Shown piece by piece: positions 6,500-20,700 of a DNA stretch of 30,028 bases. The notes beneath the pieces are model-generated. The model was not told the DNA's origin. It saw nothing but the letters and a program-made list of their open reading frames with translations, and did not search any database. Both the position numbers and the translations under genes were made by a program. The stretch spans positions 1-30,028 of the IMG/VR virus record IMGVR_UViG_3300020463_000087; one strand, 5' to 3'. How positions within the stretch are numbered: position 1 is the first letter of the stretch; the number at the start of each line of letters is the position of its first letter. The stretch comes from a virus.

Positions 6500-8602
6500 A
6501 TGCCCGCCACCCCATCGAATCTAACGTCATTAGATTTCTTCGAGATTAAGGAGTCAATAAGATCATATCTCAGAACTCGTCCAGAGTTTACTGATTATGA
6601 CTTTGAAGGATCTAGTGCATCATACCTAATAGACATATTAGCGTACAACACCTATTACAGTTCATTCACCGCTAACATGTCGATGAATGAAGCATTCTTA
6701 GAATCATCAACGGTTAGAGATAACGTTGTAAGAATAGCAAAGCAGATAAACTATACACCTAGATCAATTAAGGCATCAAAAGCATGTGTTCGTATAACAG
6801 CGCAGGCAGCAACTTTACCTGGCGGGCAAAGTTATCCTGATTCGATCACTATTAAGAAAGGTGATGTCTTTATATCAACAGTTAATGGTGAGTCATTTAC
6901 ATATGCTCTTACAAGAGACACACAAGCAACAGTAGACCAGACAACTGGGTTAGCAGCATTCACTCAACTCATAATCTACCAAGGTAATCTAATTAGTTAC
7001 AATTATACTGTTGATGATACTGCCAAAGCAAACTATATCATTCCTAGCGATGGAGTCGATACTGAGTTGCTTACAGTGTCAGTTAAACCTAATGAACAGT
7101 CTGCTGAGATAGATGAATATTCTTTATCTGCTAACGTTACAGCATTGACTGCTACTTCTCGTGTTTACTTCTTAGAAGAAACAGAGGATCTTAGATATAA
7201 GGTCATATTTGGTGATGGAGTTCTAGGACGTAAGTTAATTGACAATGAGTTCATTGTTTTAGACTATGTTACAACTGACGGACCAAGAGCAAACGGTGCA
7301 AACAAGTTTAGTTTCATAGGACAGGCAGTAGACGTCACAGGACGTCCTGTACTACCTTCTCAGATGTCCCTAGCAACGATTGACAGCAGTCAAAGTGGCG
7401 AAGACAGAGAATCTGCCCTAAGCATTAAGTTTCGCGCTCCTAGGGCATTCTCGACGCAGAACAGAGCAGTTACAGAAAATGACTACGCTCACATTGTTCA
7501 AGACATTTATCCCCAAGCAGCAGCGGTAACTGCTTATGGTGGAGAGAAACTCTCACCCCCAGAATACGGTAAAGTCTTTATAGCGGTTAGATCAAAGTCT
7601 GGTGTTAACTTAAACACAACGACTAAGAAGAGAATACAGAATCAATTACTTGCATATTCTATGGCATCAATACAACCTGTGGTTGTTGATCCTAGAATCT
7701 TTTACTTGTCTCCTAAGATCTATCCATCATATGATGGTAACAACACAACAAGATCTGCTAATGAATTAGCATCTGCTATCTTGAAATCTGTTGACAAGTA
7801 TAACTCACAGAATAGAGATGACAGATTTAATGGTCGTCTTGAAATGTCTAAGTTTAATAGTATGATTGACTCTGCTGATAATGCTATCGCTGGTACAACA
7901 ACCCAAATTTCTATTGGTCAGAACTTAGATCAGTTTACATTTGGTAATGTGTTTACTCAGTGTCTTGACTTTGGTAATGTTCTTACAGATCCTAGTTCTT
8001 ATGGTGGTGGAGATGTTGTAGGATGCGATCCTAAGTTCTCTTCTATTAAGTCTGGTGCATTCTATGCAACTGGTTATACCGAAGAAGTTGCAGACTTGAT
8101 TGCTGCTGGTGAAGCAGCGGGTTCATTGACTACCAGTGCATCCAGTGCAAGTGGTTTAGAAGCAGCGGTGTTCAATGGCACACAATCGACAACAAGTACA
8201 TTAGTACCTGTAAACCTCCGTGATGATGGTAAAGGTAACCTATTAATGGTTACTAATAGAAATGAAAAAGAGGTTATACTTTCTTCTTCTGTTGGTACAG
8301 TTGATTATGCAACAGGAAAGGTTTGTGCTGGACCGCTAAATATAGCAGATACCCCTGATAGCACTAATCGTGTTCCTATTGTAGTATTACCTGACGGTGA
8401 CGGTTTAACTATTCCACCAGGTGTCGATCCTACCTTATTTGACCCGAAAGTTTATCCTGTTGATTACATAACTAACCCTGCTAATGTCTCTGGGTTTGAT
8501 CCTTATAATTTTGCTGGTTGGAACTATGGCGGTGGTACCATAAATACAATCAACTACCCAATAGATGCGTTTACGTATCCAGAAATCGACTCCTGTTTCT
8601 AA
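6500..8602 (+). CDS. 6: Baseplate wedge protein gp6
   Basis: This 700-residue protein is recognisable as gp6 (T4 gp6 is 660). The N-terminal region has the family signature: FEGSSASYLIDILAYNTYY (35-53), then NMSMNEAFLESSTVRDNVV and AKQINYTPRS. A Baseplate_J-like core contains FGDGVLGRKL (near 237-246) and later FRAPRAFSTQNRAVTENDYA followed by a ridge of beta structure (GKVFIAVRSKSG). gp6 dimers link neighbouring wedges into the inner baseplate ring and contact gp25 and gp53. Residues from about 490 onward (Ala/Ser/Gly-rich, then Pro/Asp/Gly-rich and ending GWNYGGGTINTINYP...) do not resemble the conserved core and may be a lineage-specific extension facing the giant downstream protein. It starts one base after the gp25 stop and ends 7 bases before the giant frame, consistent with one transcript. 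Confidence 0.95.
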   Translation: MPATPSNLTSLDFFEIKESIRSYLRTRPEFTDYDFEGSSASYLIDILAYNTYYSSFTANMSMNEAFLESSTVRDNVVRIAKQINYTPRSIKASKACVRITAQAATLPGGQSYPDSITIKKGDVFISTVNGESFTYALTRDTQATVDQTTGLAAFTQLIIYQGNLISYNYTVDDTAKANYIIPSDGVDTELLTVSVKPNEQSAEIDEYSLSANVTALTATSRVYFLEETEDLRYKVIFGDGVLGRKLIDNEFIVLDYVTTDGPRANGANKFSFIGQAVDVTGRPVLPSQMSLATIDSSQSGEDRESALSIKFRAPRAFSTQNRAVTENDYAHIVQDIYPQAAAVTAYGGEKLSPPEYGKVFIAVRSKSGVNLNTTTKKRIQNQLLAYSMASIQPVVVDPRIFYLSPKIYPSYDGNNTTRSANELASAILKSVDKYNSQNRDDRFNGRLEMSKFNSMIDSADNAIAGTTTQISIGQNLDQFTFGNVFTQCLDFGNVLTDPSSYGGGDVVGCDPKFSSIKSGAFYATGYTEEVADLIAAGEAAGSLTTSASSASGLEAAVFNGTQSTTSTLVPVNLRDDGKGNLLMVTNRNEKEVILSSSVGTVDYATGKVCAGPLNIADTPDSTNRVPIVVLPDGDGLTIPPGVDPTLFDPKVYPVDYITNPANVSGFDPYNFAGWNYGGGTINTINYPIDAFTYPEIDSCF

Positions 8603-8609
8603 CAATTAG

Positions 8610-8795
8610 ATGTTTGCTGATAAAATAAACATTTCGGACAGAGTTGGTAATCAACTCCCCGAATACATTAGGGATGAAGACCAACAACTCGTCAACTTTC
8701 TCTTTGAGTACTACAAGTCCCAAGAGAAGACTGGTCGTGCTTACAATATACTTAATAATTTACTAGAATACTTAGATCTTGATGCTTATGATCCT
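8610..8795 (+). other. N-terminal anchor-like segment of the giant protein
   Basis: Residues 1-62 are predicted helical and include LPEYIRDEDQQLVNFLFEYY and YNILNNLLEYLDLDAYDP. Comparable 'peyir...Fl..YY' openings are familiar from very large structural proteins at this locus in T4-related phages, so this may be the part that docks to the gp6/gp25 wedge. The resemblance is from memory and the docking role is inference. Confidence 0.45.
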
Positions 8796-11700
8796 AAGAT
8801 TCTAACATCTTCGACTATCTTGATAAAAGATGTCGATACAACGATTGAGAAGATAGAAGTAGAAGCAATAGATGGATTCTTACCGAAAGATGGTTCGGTA
8901 ATGATTGATAATGAAGTAATATACTATCAAGAAACAGTTCGTGGTCCTGATGCTATATTAACACCAGGAATTTCATTAGAAGAATTTAATAAAAAGCGTC
9001 AAGCATTAGAAAGTCCTATAAAATTGTTCGATGGAGTTAAAACTACTTTCGATCTTAAATTCTTAGGCACCCCAGTCTCACCAGTCTCAGCAGAACACCT
9101 TGTGGTTACTGTTTTTGGGACAATGATGCAACCAGTAGTTGATTACTCAATCACTGGAAGTCAAATTGTCTTTACATCACCACCAAGAGCAAGAACTGGT
9201 AACGACGAAACAGAATTTACACAAATTCAATATTATATTGGTTTTGCTGACTCAGTAATCAAGAAATTAGAATATCCTGATGTTGCGACTCTTTCTGGTC
9301 AGGAATCAATGCCTATTACTTACAATAGTTTGGCATATTCCCCTATTGCAGAAATAGGTCTAATAATCAATCGTAATGGTGTTCTACAAAGACCATATGT
9401 CGATTATGTGTTGACTGATAACAACACAAGAATAAAATTCTTCGTTAATATTACTGCACAGGATGTTTACCACATAAGATCCATTGAGTACGTCTCTCCG
9501 TCCGTAGGAAGCGGTGCTGAGGCGGTTACTAGAATAGGTAGTAATGGTGAGATCGAATCTATCATCATCAAAAATGGAGGTACAGGATATGAACTTAACT
9601 TTGCTCCAAAAGTTTCTATATACAGTTCGACTGGCGTTGGTGGCAACTCGGCTGCAAGAAGTCTTGTCTCAGGAATCAAAAACGTCCAACTCATAAGTGG
9701 TGGTCAAGGATATACATCATATAACCCACCAATAGTTAATATTACACCACCTTCTGATCTAGTTAATGGATCACAGGCAAAAGCATCTATTACTGTTGAT
9801 GATGTTACTGGACAAGTCGATAGTATTGCAATTACAGACTCTGGATCAGGTTATGACTTTATTCCAGCAATTACTTTCTCAAATCCAAGAGGTGCTGCTG
9901 TTAGCGACCCTACCATTGATGGTGAAGGTCGTTTAATCATTGATTCAATTACAATTACTTCACAAGGTCTAGGATATAGTAATGCTCCAACAATTTACAT
10001 TGATGATGCACCATCTGACGGTATCAATGCAGAAGCAACTTGTACTGTGTCTCCTGACGGTCAAGTTGTTGCTGTTACTATTGTTAATAGAGGTAGAGGG
10101 TATCTAACTCCACCAAGAGCAAGAATTATACAACCAGTTGGTGCACAAGTATTAGATGTAACTGTTGCTAACGGTAGTGTCACTAATATCAACCTATTGA
10201 CTGGTGGTGCTGGATATACAGATGCACCTTCTGTTTATATTGTAGATGATCGTAAGGGACCACTAGGGGAAGCAATCGGTGGTACAGGAGCATTAGCAGC
10301 AGCGACTATATTCAACGGAGAGATCACTGATATCAATATCATTAATTTTGGTACAGGGTACTCCACAGAAACGCCCCCCAAAGTGTACATAGCCGAACCT
10401 TTATCCGCTGCATCGTCCTGTGACGTTGGGTTTGGTGAAATAACTGGTTGTAAGATTTTGAGTGCTGGTTCTTATTATGAACCATCTGCATTCCTTAATT
10501 GTGCTCGTGGTGTATCCGATGTAGTGCAATTTGATAACTTTTCTAACCAAGTATATGCAAAAGAGTCACAACTAGCACAAAGTGACCATACAAGTGGTGC
10601 TGTTGTACATAACCTAGACTCCCAAATCATTAAACAGGTATTTGACAAGTTCAGACGCCAATATATGCCTACTATCAATATTGACTACTCACAAGTCAAT
10701 CCGATACAGGTTATTAAGACTATTAGAGACTTCTACATCTCTAAGGGTACTAAGACTGCTGCACAATACCTATTCAAGATATTATTTGGTGAACAGGTTG
10801 ATGTTTACTACCCAAGAGAAGAATTAGTTACTCCATCTGCTGCTTCATGGATAGTTGACACTATTTTAAGAGCAGAGTTAATATCAGGTGACCCAGCAAA
10901 CCTTGCTGGTTCTCAACTTAACCAATTTGCTGATGTTGTTGATCCAAATATAGGAGATGCTAACGTATTGATTGAAAACGTTATTTCAATTATAGAAGGT
11001 ACCGACGTAATCTACGAATTAGCAATATCAGAAGAAACCTTAACAGGAACATTCAAGATTCCTTATAAAACAGTTCTCGCAGAACCATTAACAACTACTG
11101 AGAACATAATAACAGTTGACTCAACGATTGGGTGGCCAGAAAAGAACGGAACTATCATTATTGGTGATTCTGAGACTGTACAGTATAAGGAGAAGTCACT
11201 AAACCAGTTTATTGAGTGTACACGTTCTAAAAATGGTGTAGTAGAAGACTGGGATCCAGGAACTAAGATATTCTCCGACATATTTGTATATGTCAACCGT
11301 GGTTTAACAACAGAAGTTAAACTTCGTGTTCTAGGTATCGCAGAAGCGGGTACAACAATCCTAGAAGACAGCGGATCATATTATCTACCTGGTGATAAGT
11401 TAAACGTTGCTGCATTAGGTTCTACTGCTATTGATAAACGTTTAAACTCATGGTTATACAACGTTAAGAAGTTAATATCTGTTACTGAAATTACTCCTAC
11501 ACAAAACAACAACTCAGTAAGTCAAATTGCTAACGTTGTTTGTGCCAACCCACATGGTTTACTTGTAGAAGACAAGGTTACCATCTATGGTGCTAACCCT
11601 GCTGTATATAATGGTACGTTTGAAGTAACATCACGTCTTGATGAGTTTACCTTTACATATAACTTACCTGTTCCTACTGATATTATTCCACAGGGTAATA

Positions 11701-14700
11701 TTCTATTATCAGTTGACCTTAACAGAGGTAAGTCAACTGTAAACTCTATTAACGAAGTTATATCACTCTTTACTTCTAACATACAGAACTCATTCTTTAA
11801 TAATCAGTATGTTTACGTTGCTGCATCTGGATTACCCAACTATAAGGTTGGACCATTTACAGGATCTGCACTTATCCCAGGAAACCAGCGTAAGTTATTA
11901 AGATTCCCTAGATCAATTAGTACAGTATCTACAAGAACAACAGTTGGTGCTAATACTCCTATTGGATCTTGGGTTAACGGTGTTGCTGCATGGTCTTACA
12001 AGTCTGCTGACGTTGTAACGTTTGGACCTCTAACAAGTATTGGTATTGTTACCTCTGGTCAGGATTATGACGCTGGATCAAATCCAGCATTAGAAATAAC
12101 TGGTGGTGGCGGTACAGGTGCTGCTGCAACGGTAACTGTTAACGGTTCTTTATTCTCTATTAATGTATCTGCTGAGGGAAGTGGTTATACATCACAACCA
12201 TTGATCTCTATTGTTGGTGGTGGTGGATCTGGTGCTACTGCACAAGCGGTTGTTACTAATGGTAGAGTAACAAGAATACTTGTAGAGAACTCTGGTGTTG
12301 GATATACCTCGCAACCTACTATATCAATTACTGGTGGTGGAGGTGTAGGTGCTCTTGCAACTGCACAAGTTCGTGGTCCAATAGCAGCGGTTACACTATC
12401 ATCTGCTGGATCTGGATATACTTCAACTCCTACAATTAGACTAAACTCAGGTGAAGGTGCACTAGCACAACCTATTGTTATTAACGGTCGTATTGTTTCG
12501 ATCGCTATCATTAACTCTGGTTCTGGATATACAACTGCTCCTACTATCTTTATTAATGGTGATGGATTTGGTGCTCAGGCAACTGCTGTTATTGGAACAC
12601 TTGGCGAAGATAAGGGTAAGGTTATATCTGTATCAATCACAAACAGAGGTGTTGGATATACACAAGGTCAAACAACTGTACGTTTAGAAGCGGTTGGTCA
12701 ACTAGCAACATTCCAAGCAAACGTATTCCAGTGGAATAAAAACCTTGAATATGAACTATCAACAAAGTATGATGTAGCAAGAGGATATGTATTTACTGGA
12801 TTCAATAACCAGTATGGTGGTGAGTATGCACATATATCAGATCCAAAAGAATTAAGATATGTTGTTGGTGATAACGTTGTATTAGATCCAGCACTACAAG
12901 CATTTAGAGAGATAGGTGTCAATGAAACACACTCTCCTATTATTGGTTGGGCATTTGATGGTAACCCAATATACGGTCCATATGGATATATTGACCCAAC
13001 TGATCAGAACAGTGGACTAAGAAGAATGCGTTCGTCTTACAAACTTAAAGACGAAGTTGTATATGATATAGACACTAACCCTACACCTTCAAGGACAGAT
13101 GGTCCTACATTAGCAGACTATCCTGTTGGTACATTTGTTAATGACTACGAATATGCATTCCAACGTGGTGACTTAGATCCTTATAATGGTCGTTTCTGTA
13201 AGACACCTGATTTCCCTGCTGGAACTTATGCATACTTTATAACTATTGACGAATCAGATACAGGTCTACCAGTATTCCCTTATATTATAGGTCCTCAGTT
13301 CAACTCCGTTGTTGACACTTGGAACTTATCACTAAGCGCAGTTCAAGAGAACATACCTCTCGATGTTTCTCGTTTCAGAGATCCATATGCTAATGTTGAT
13401 ATTGATATTGACCGTCAACCTAACCAAGAGTCAGATTCTTTCGTTACTGAGAAGGAAGGAGATACAATTATCTTTGAAATAGAAGATATTGATGGAGATG
13501 GATTAATTACTCCTGTTGAGATTGCAAATCAACAAGCAATAACAGAAGAAGCAGCATTACAGATATATGATTACTTCCCATTAGTATCCACTGAGTCAAG
13601 AGTTGATATTGAAGTAGAAACAACTACAAAATTTGAATCTGCACAGATTGATGGGTTTGTTATTGAAAACCCAGGTGTATCTTATCAGGTTAATGATACA
13701 TTGTTCTTTGACAATACAGGAACAGAAGGATTTGGTGCATCTGCCCAAATCGAGTCAGTCGTAGGTAGAACTATATCAGCATACCAGAAGCAAGTTATAA
13801 ATGACGTACCTTATGGTAAAATTATTACTTCTTCTAACCATGAACTAGTTGCACAAGATGAAATCATCGTTAGTTCAAGAGTTATTCCAGAAAACACAAA
13901 TAAGAGATTCTACATGTCAGTTGTTACTGGTATTGAGACAATTTCTGTTGATCAGATTGGTGTTGGTTATAACGAAGCAATTCCTGCATCATATGAGATT
14001 ATTTCTAGTCAAGGACAAGATGTAGAACTAGATGTTATCCTCGATACTACAACTGGTAAGATTAATACTGTTAATATCATTAATTCTGGATTTGACTACT
14101 CTACAACTGCTGTACCACAGATTAGGGTATCACATCCACAACAATATAAGAAAACTTACTACTGGGTTAACCAGTATGCTGAAAGTGCTGCATCATTTGA
14201 AATATTTGATATTCAACCAGCAGATGATCGCACATTCTATGTCTGTGGTGAACTTACACAAACAAATGGCAATAGTTCTGCATTCTTAGCGAAGTTCTCT
14301 GATCTTGGTGTTGTAATTTGGGATAGAACACTTTTACCAAGTGCATCAATTAAGAAAGCAAGATTTAAGCGTATCTACTTAGATCAAACAACTGATGAGA
14401 ACCATATTCTATATGTACTTGGTGAAACTGAGTCACAATCAACTGCTGCATACAATCCTGACATTCTAATTACCAAATATACTTCTGGTCTTGATAATGC
14501 CAACAATCCAGAAGGTATTGTTCTATGGCAGAAAGAAATTGCTGGTGTATCAGGTTCAACAAGGTCTGACTATGCTGGTGACGTCTATCTTGATGATGAA
14601 CAAAGAATTTACATCTGTGGATGGACAGATACTAACTCAGTTGACCCAGATGACATCTGGATCATGCAACTTAACAGTTTGGGTGATGTTATTGAGAAAC

Positions 14701-17700
14701 GTAAGTTTGCTTCTACTAATAAAGGAGAGCAACTACATCAGATTCATTATATTGGAAATGACAAGATTATATTCTGTGGTATTGACTTAGATAACAACGA
14801 TCTCATGTTTGGTGAGATGGTTTATGATGGATCTAACATTGAGATGAGATATGTTAAAAAATTAGCAGTATCTGGTGGACAAGTACAAAGACCTCAGTTT
14901 GTTATTGATTCTTACAATGATTTGTACTTCACATGTGATATGTGGAACGGAACTAAGCATTATGGTGTTGCACTCTTCAAAATTGCAATGTCTCAGGTTG
15001 AAGCAACAGGATCTAACCCAACTTGGATATTCTCGAAGATTGTTGCTCCATCTATTACATTTGAGTCAGTTAATCATGCTGGTATCTCTCTTGATGAGTT
15101 TGGTAACATTAATCTTGTTACACATGTCAAATATGAAGATAATAACCAACAAGCAGTAATTAATTACATTAAGTATGATGGAACTACTCTTTACAAGTCA
15201 AATGTCATTTCTGGTGCTTGGAATAGTGGAACTAGCACTACTGACTACGGTTTAGGGTTTACTGCACATAATCATACAGTAGATAACTCAGGTGACGTTA
15301 TAATTCCAGCAAATATTCAACAGGCAACTCAAACTGCTGTATATCGCTTTGATGCGTCTGGTGATCTCTACTTTGATGCTACAAAACAGAAAAAGGCAAT
15401 TCCTACTATTGTAAACACTGCACAACTTGTTTATGACAGTACAGTTCAGAAATTTGGTACAGGATCACTTAAATTCCAACAATACGGTTCATTAACTTGG
15501 GCAAACTTCGATAACAACGATGATTGGACTGTTTCGATGTGGGTCAAGATGGATACGACTCATGACTCCAATAATCCAATAATGGAGATGGTTACAGTCG
15601 TAGATGACGCTGGTTCAACTGTAAAACTCAATATTATCGGTGCAGCGTCAGATGCCAACTTTGGTAAGATCAGAATGGTCATTTCACCGAATGGTGGAAG
15701 TGCAACTACTGTTGATTCAGTTGGATCGACTTATTTCACCACAATGGACGTTGGTGCATGGCATCACATTGCATTTGTTAAAGAAGAACCTACTTTGGGT
15801 TCATATGACTATTCAGTCTACTTTGACGGTGTAAGAACGAATACTGCGACTGTTGTTAGTGATATTGCAATGGACGACCTTACAATCGGTTGTGCAACAT
15901 CAGGACAAGCAATTACCAACTCATTCCTTGGACATATTGACGATATTGCTATTGAGGCGAAAGCAGTCTATACTGGATCATCATTAACTGTTCCAACTGA
16001 AAGATATCGCATTACAACTACAAATACTAATCTAGACTTAATTAAATTTGATAGAGAGCATAATAAGCGTGGTGACTTCCAAACTTCAACAGATGGCATC
16101 GTATTTACCGAAAATACTAATCTTAACATTAATACTCTTAATAATCCAGTAATTACTGTTTGGAACCAAGGTGCAAGTGGATTACAGATATTAGACTACT
16201 CAGATGTCACTTCTACACTAAGTCCTGGCACATACACCTTTACAAGTGGAATTACAACATTTGGATCTAAAACATCCACTATTCCAACACCATTAGGTAA
16301 GAGACTACTTATTACACCTAATGTTGTTGCAAAATACTATATTAGGGATGCTGGGTATTCTAAGATTGATAACGTTCTAGAATTCACATTTAACCAAGCA
16401 ATTAAGTATACGAAGGGAACTATCATCCAACAGTATAATTCTCAGGGTGTAACACAAGCATTTGGTACTATTGTTGAAGTTCCAACAGGAACACTTAATA
16501 ATCCTGGATTGGGCAACAAATACAAGATTGGTAAGACATACGGTAACTTTAACAACTCAGACAGATTTAGAAACGATACTGGTGAAGAAAACACTATTGA
16601 CAATCTAGTATTCGAGGTAGTGCGTCCACAAGCAGCATGGGTAAGTGGAAAGGCATATACAACTGGTGATCAGGTTTATAACGCTGGTAAGATATATGCT
16701 GCTACAAATACTGGAACTTCTGGTGCCACTGCTCCTACACACTTAATCGGTATTGTTACTGACGGTGCTGTTACATGGAACTTTATTAGCACATCTGGAA
16801 CATTACAAGTTGATCTAAGTCAATATCCATGGCCAACACCATCAGAACCAGAATGGGAAGAAAATAGATCTTATTCTGCTAATGATTACGTTTACTATGG
16901 TAGAAACAAATATCAAGCGGTAGGGGATGGTATTGCTGGACCAACTGCTCCTGTACATACATCATCCACTGCTAGTGATGGAACAATCACATGGACATAT
17001 GTTTCAACATATGATCCACTTTCAAGTTATGCAAGATTTAGACCTTTCGCTGTTGGTGATTATAAGGTGCAGATCATGGAAGTATTCTCTGATTCTACAT
17101 TCATCCCAGGAGACGTTGTATCACTTGGTAACAGCATAACCACTGCACCAAATACAGATAATCCAAAAATAGCAGATATCAACGGAATTGGATCTGTAAG
17201 TAAAATTAGATTTACTGTAAATCTTGATAAAGATATTCTTAGAACTGCTGAGGCAAGAACCGATTTAATATATGCAACTGCCACTACACCACATAATTTA
17301 AGTGCTGCTGACATCTTATATGTTGAAGGATTCTCAACTGCTGAGTTTAATGGATCATTCTTTGTACAAGAACTATTCTCTTCCAGAGACTTTACATATA
17401 GACTTCGTACCACTGCAACTGCTGAACCAGCATTTGTTAATAACGGTATTGCAAATGTCAAGATATCATCTAAGCACCCAACACTAATGTTGGTTAGAAA
17501 TCATTCTTATGTCTTTGATATGAGTGATGTATCTAACTTTGGATATTTCTTATCATTCTCACAAGATAACCAGTTTAAACTTGAATACTCATTCAACGTT
17601 ATCGAAAGAGATGGAACCCCTGGTGTATCTTCTTCAACTGAAACACCTACTGTTAAGTTTGCTATCGGTGGAGAAGTTACTAACATTACTTACTACTTTG

Positions 17701-20700
17701 ACCCATCAAGACTTGGTGCTAATTCACCTGTTGGAACAAACTCATTTATTGATGTTATTAAGACACCGTTTGATGGTACATTCAGAATTTCAGAGGTTCT
17801 AAGTGATACTGAATTTAGATTCCCACTATTATATGAACCAGAATTTACAAATGCTAATATAGGAGAAGACGATCAAGATCAACCTAACTCCAAATATTCT
17901 ACAACATCAGTTAAGGCGATTGGACCTATCAACACTATTAAGTTGATATCACCTGGTGGATTCTATCAAAGATTACCTGTTGTATCTGATATTGCATCAG
18001 ATCGTAAGATTGAAAAGATTAGAATTGTTAATGGTGGTACTGAATATGCAGTTGGTGTATATACTCAGGTTCCTATTCTTGGTGATGGTGAAGGTGGTCT
18101 ATGTCAAATCACTGTTGAAGTCAATGAAGAGATAGGATCAGGAACTATTACTGCTGTTGCATTAACAGACCCAGGAAAAGGATATACAGAGGCATCTATT
18201 GATGTAGATGGTATTGAAGGTATCTTAGGATCTACATTGTCAGGTTCTGGTGCTGAACTAAACGTTGTGATTCCTGCTGAGGGAACTGGTGCTGCTGTAT
18301 TCTTAACTGGTACACAGATCGGTAAGATCAAGACACTTAAAAACAATGAATTTGGTTATGGTTATTCACATGACTATACTCTACGTCCTGAGATTGCATT
18401 CCCAATCAACTTACAACTATTCAATACATCTATCCTTTCCCAGATTACAATTACAAATCCTGGTTCTGGATATACATCTCCTCCTTCTGTTATTATTCAA
18501 GGTGGTGGTGGAACAGGTGCTGAGGCAGAAGCAATCGTTAAGAACAATAGATTATCAGAGATTCTAATTAAAAATCCTGGTGCTGGATATAGTTCACAAC
18601 CATCAGTTACACTTAAATCAGAATTTACATACGTTGTAAACCTTGACTTGAACTACTTACAGTTTAACTTCCCACATGGTATTACAACTGGTGCTGCTGT
18701 GCAGTTTATAGCAGAAGATATTGGTTCTACTGTCGGTATACTACCAAAACCAAGTTCAGTTGGTTTGACATCATTATCATCAACTCAGACATACTATGCT
18801 ATTACTGGTGATGCTAACTCACTTGAATCTGACCAGTTAAGATTTGCTTTGACTGCTGTTGATGCACAATCTGGTAACTTTATCACATTCTTAACACAAG
18901 GTGATGGTCGTCAGGTTCTTCTTACTGAGGTATTTGGTGGTCAAGCAACTGCTGTTGTGGAAACATCTCGTTTCTTAGAAGGTGAAGAAGTATTCCAAGG
19001 CGAATCATTTGAACTTGCAAGTGCATTTGGTGTTGTATCAGAAAACGAAGGTTGGCAGATACAACCTAAGATCTTAAAGATTATTAACCCAACAGGAGAC
19101 TTTGTTGTTGGTGGTAAAGTACAAGGTGTGATATCTCGTGCATCTGGTATTATTGATAACTTGAATGTTGCTAAGGGTGTACTTAATATTGATGCTCTTA
19201 CTAGAACTCCTGGTAGATTTATTGATGACGTTGGTAAACCATCAGAGATTGTACAGAAGATTCAAGACTCTTACTTCTATCAGAACTTCTCTTATGTTAT
19301 TAAGTCTAAGATTCCTATTAATAGATGGAAGCAACAGATATTAGAGAACAACCACCCTGTTGGATTCAGTATGTTTGGTCAGTTAGAACTGACTGGTGGT
19401 AAGGACGTATCTGGACGTAAGGTTGTTGCTGGATTTACTAAACAAGTAAACATTAATGAATACACTAACATAAACCAGATTACATCATTTGGTGCTGCAC
19501 AACCAATCTATTCTACATTCAATAACTCTGAGGTTCTATTCCGTAAGAAAAGATTAACTAACTCTGAGGAAATTCTAACTTCTATCGTTAAGAAGATTGA
19601 TAATATTGCATCACAGTTTGATGGATCTAAGAAGTCATTCCCAATTTCGGTTGAGGGTGAGAACTTAGTTGTAGATGAGAATCAGTTACTAATTACACTT
19701 AACGGTATTATACAGGCACCTGGGCAGTCATATCAAGTTGTTGGTAATAACCTTGTATTTGCAGAACCACCTAAACCTGATTCAAAGGTTGTTTATAGAA
19801 ACATAGAAGTTGACTTATATCCAATCACAAGATTTAACTTGAATACTATCGGTGGTATATTCCCATCAATAGGTGATACTGTAATAGGTTTCGTTTCTAA
19901 TGCAACTGCGAGAGTTGTAGCAACTGGTGCTACCAGTATTGACGTTGTAGATATACAGAATGGTCCATTTGCACTTAATGAAAGAATTGATGTTTCCCGA
20001 ACTGGATTCAGTGCTTTAATCGGAAGTATCGACGACTCTGTAACAAAGCTATACTTATCCAGTATCGGTGGAGAATTTACCCAATCAGCACTTGCTGGTG
20101 ATAGGGTTACTGGTGCAACCTCAGGAGCAACCGCTACTATACAAACTGTTGACGCTGTTAACAACACGATTGATGTTACTGACATGTCAAATGGTTACTT
20201 CGATAGAGGTGAAACAGTTTCATTCTTTACTGCTGGATATGGTGCTACTCTTACAACTGTTGACAGTGTAAACTATAAAACTATCTTTGAGTTTGGTGAA
20301 ACAGTAACAAGTCTTGATGGTAATACTGCTGTAATTGAAGAGAACAACCTTGACCTTGATGGTGTTATTGATGATAAGTTAGTTCTTTCTAAAACATCAG
20401 GTACATCTGAATATGAAACAGGAACATACAGTATATTCTTAAATGATATAATCTATTCAGCAAGTTCTAACATTGCTGCTAAGATTACAAGTATTGCTCC
20501 ATATAGAGATCCTATTGTTTCTATTAATCTAGAACGTCCTATTGGTAGTACAACTGGATCATGGACTAGTTTTGAAGAAGGTGATAAATTCCAAGGACCA
20601 GGTGGAACTGCTACTGGTGAAATTGTAAGAATTGATTTTGACGCAAACCCAGTCATACTCTACTATTTGAAGTCAAGTGAAGCAGAAATTTCTTCTGGTG

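Noticed and set aside
6051-6530. 159-codon open frame on the minus strand over gp25
   Set aside because: It exactly shadows gp25, whose family match is strong; the minus translation is Ser/Ile/Val-rich without motifs, and no minus-strand gene exists nearby.
12036-12689. DNA repeats considered as a CRISPR-like or satellite array
   Set aside because: The near-repeats stay in frame, vary at third positions and encode the GxGY protein units, so they are coding repeats.
17060-17461. 133-codon minus-strand frame opposite the giant gene
   Set aside because: The protein is low-complexity and lies fully within the coding region of a clearly real frame; similar shadows occur all along the AT-rich repeats.
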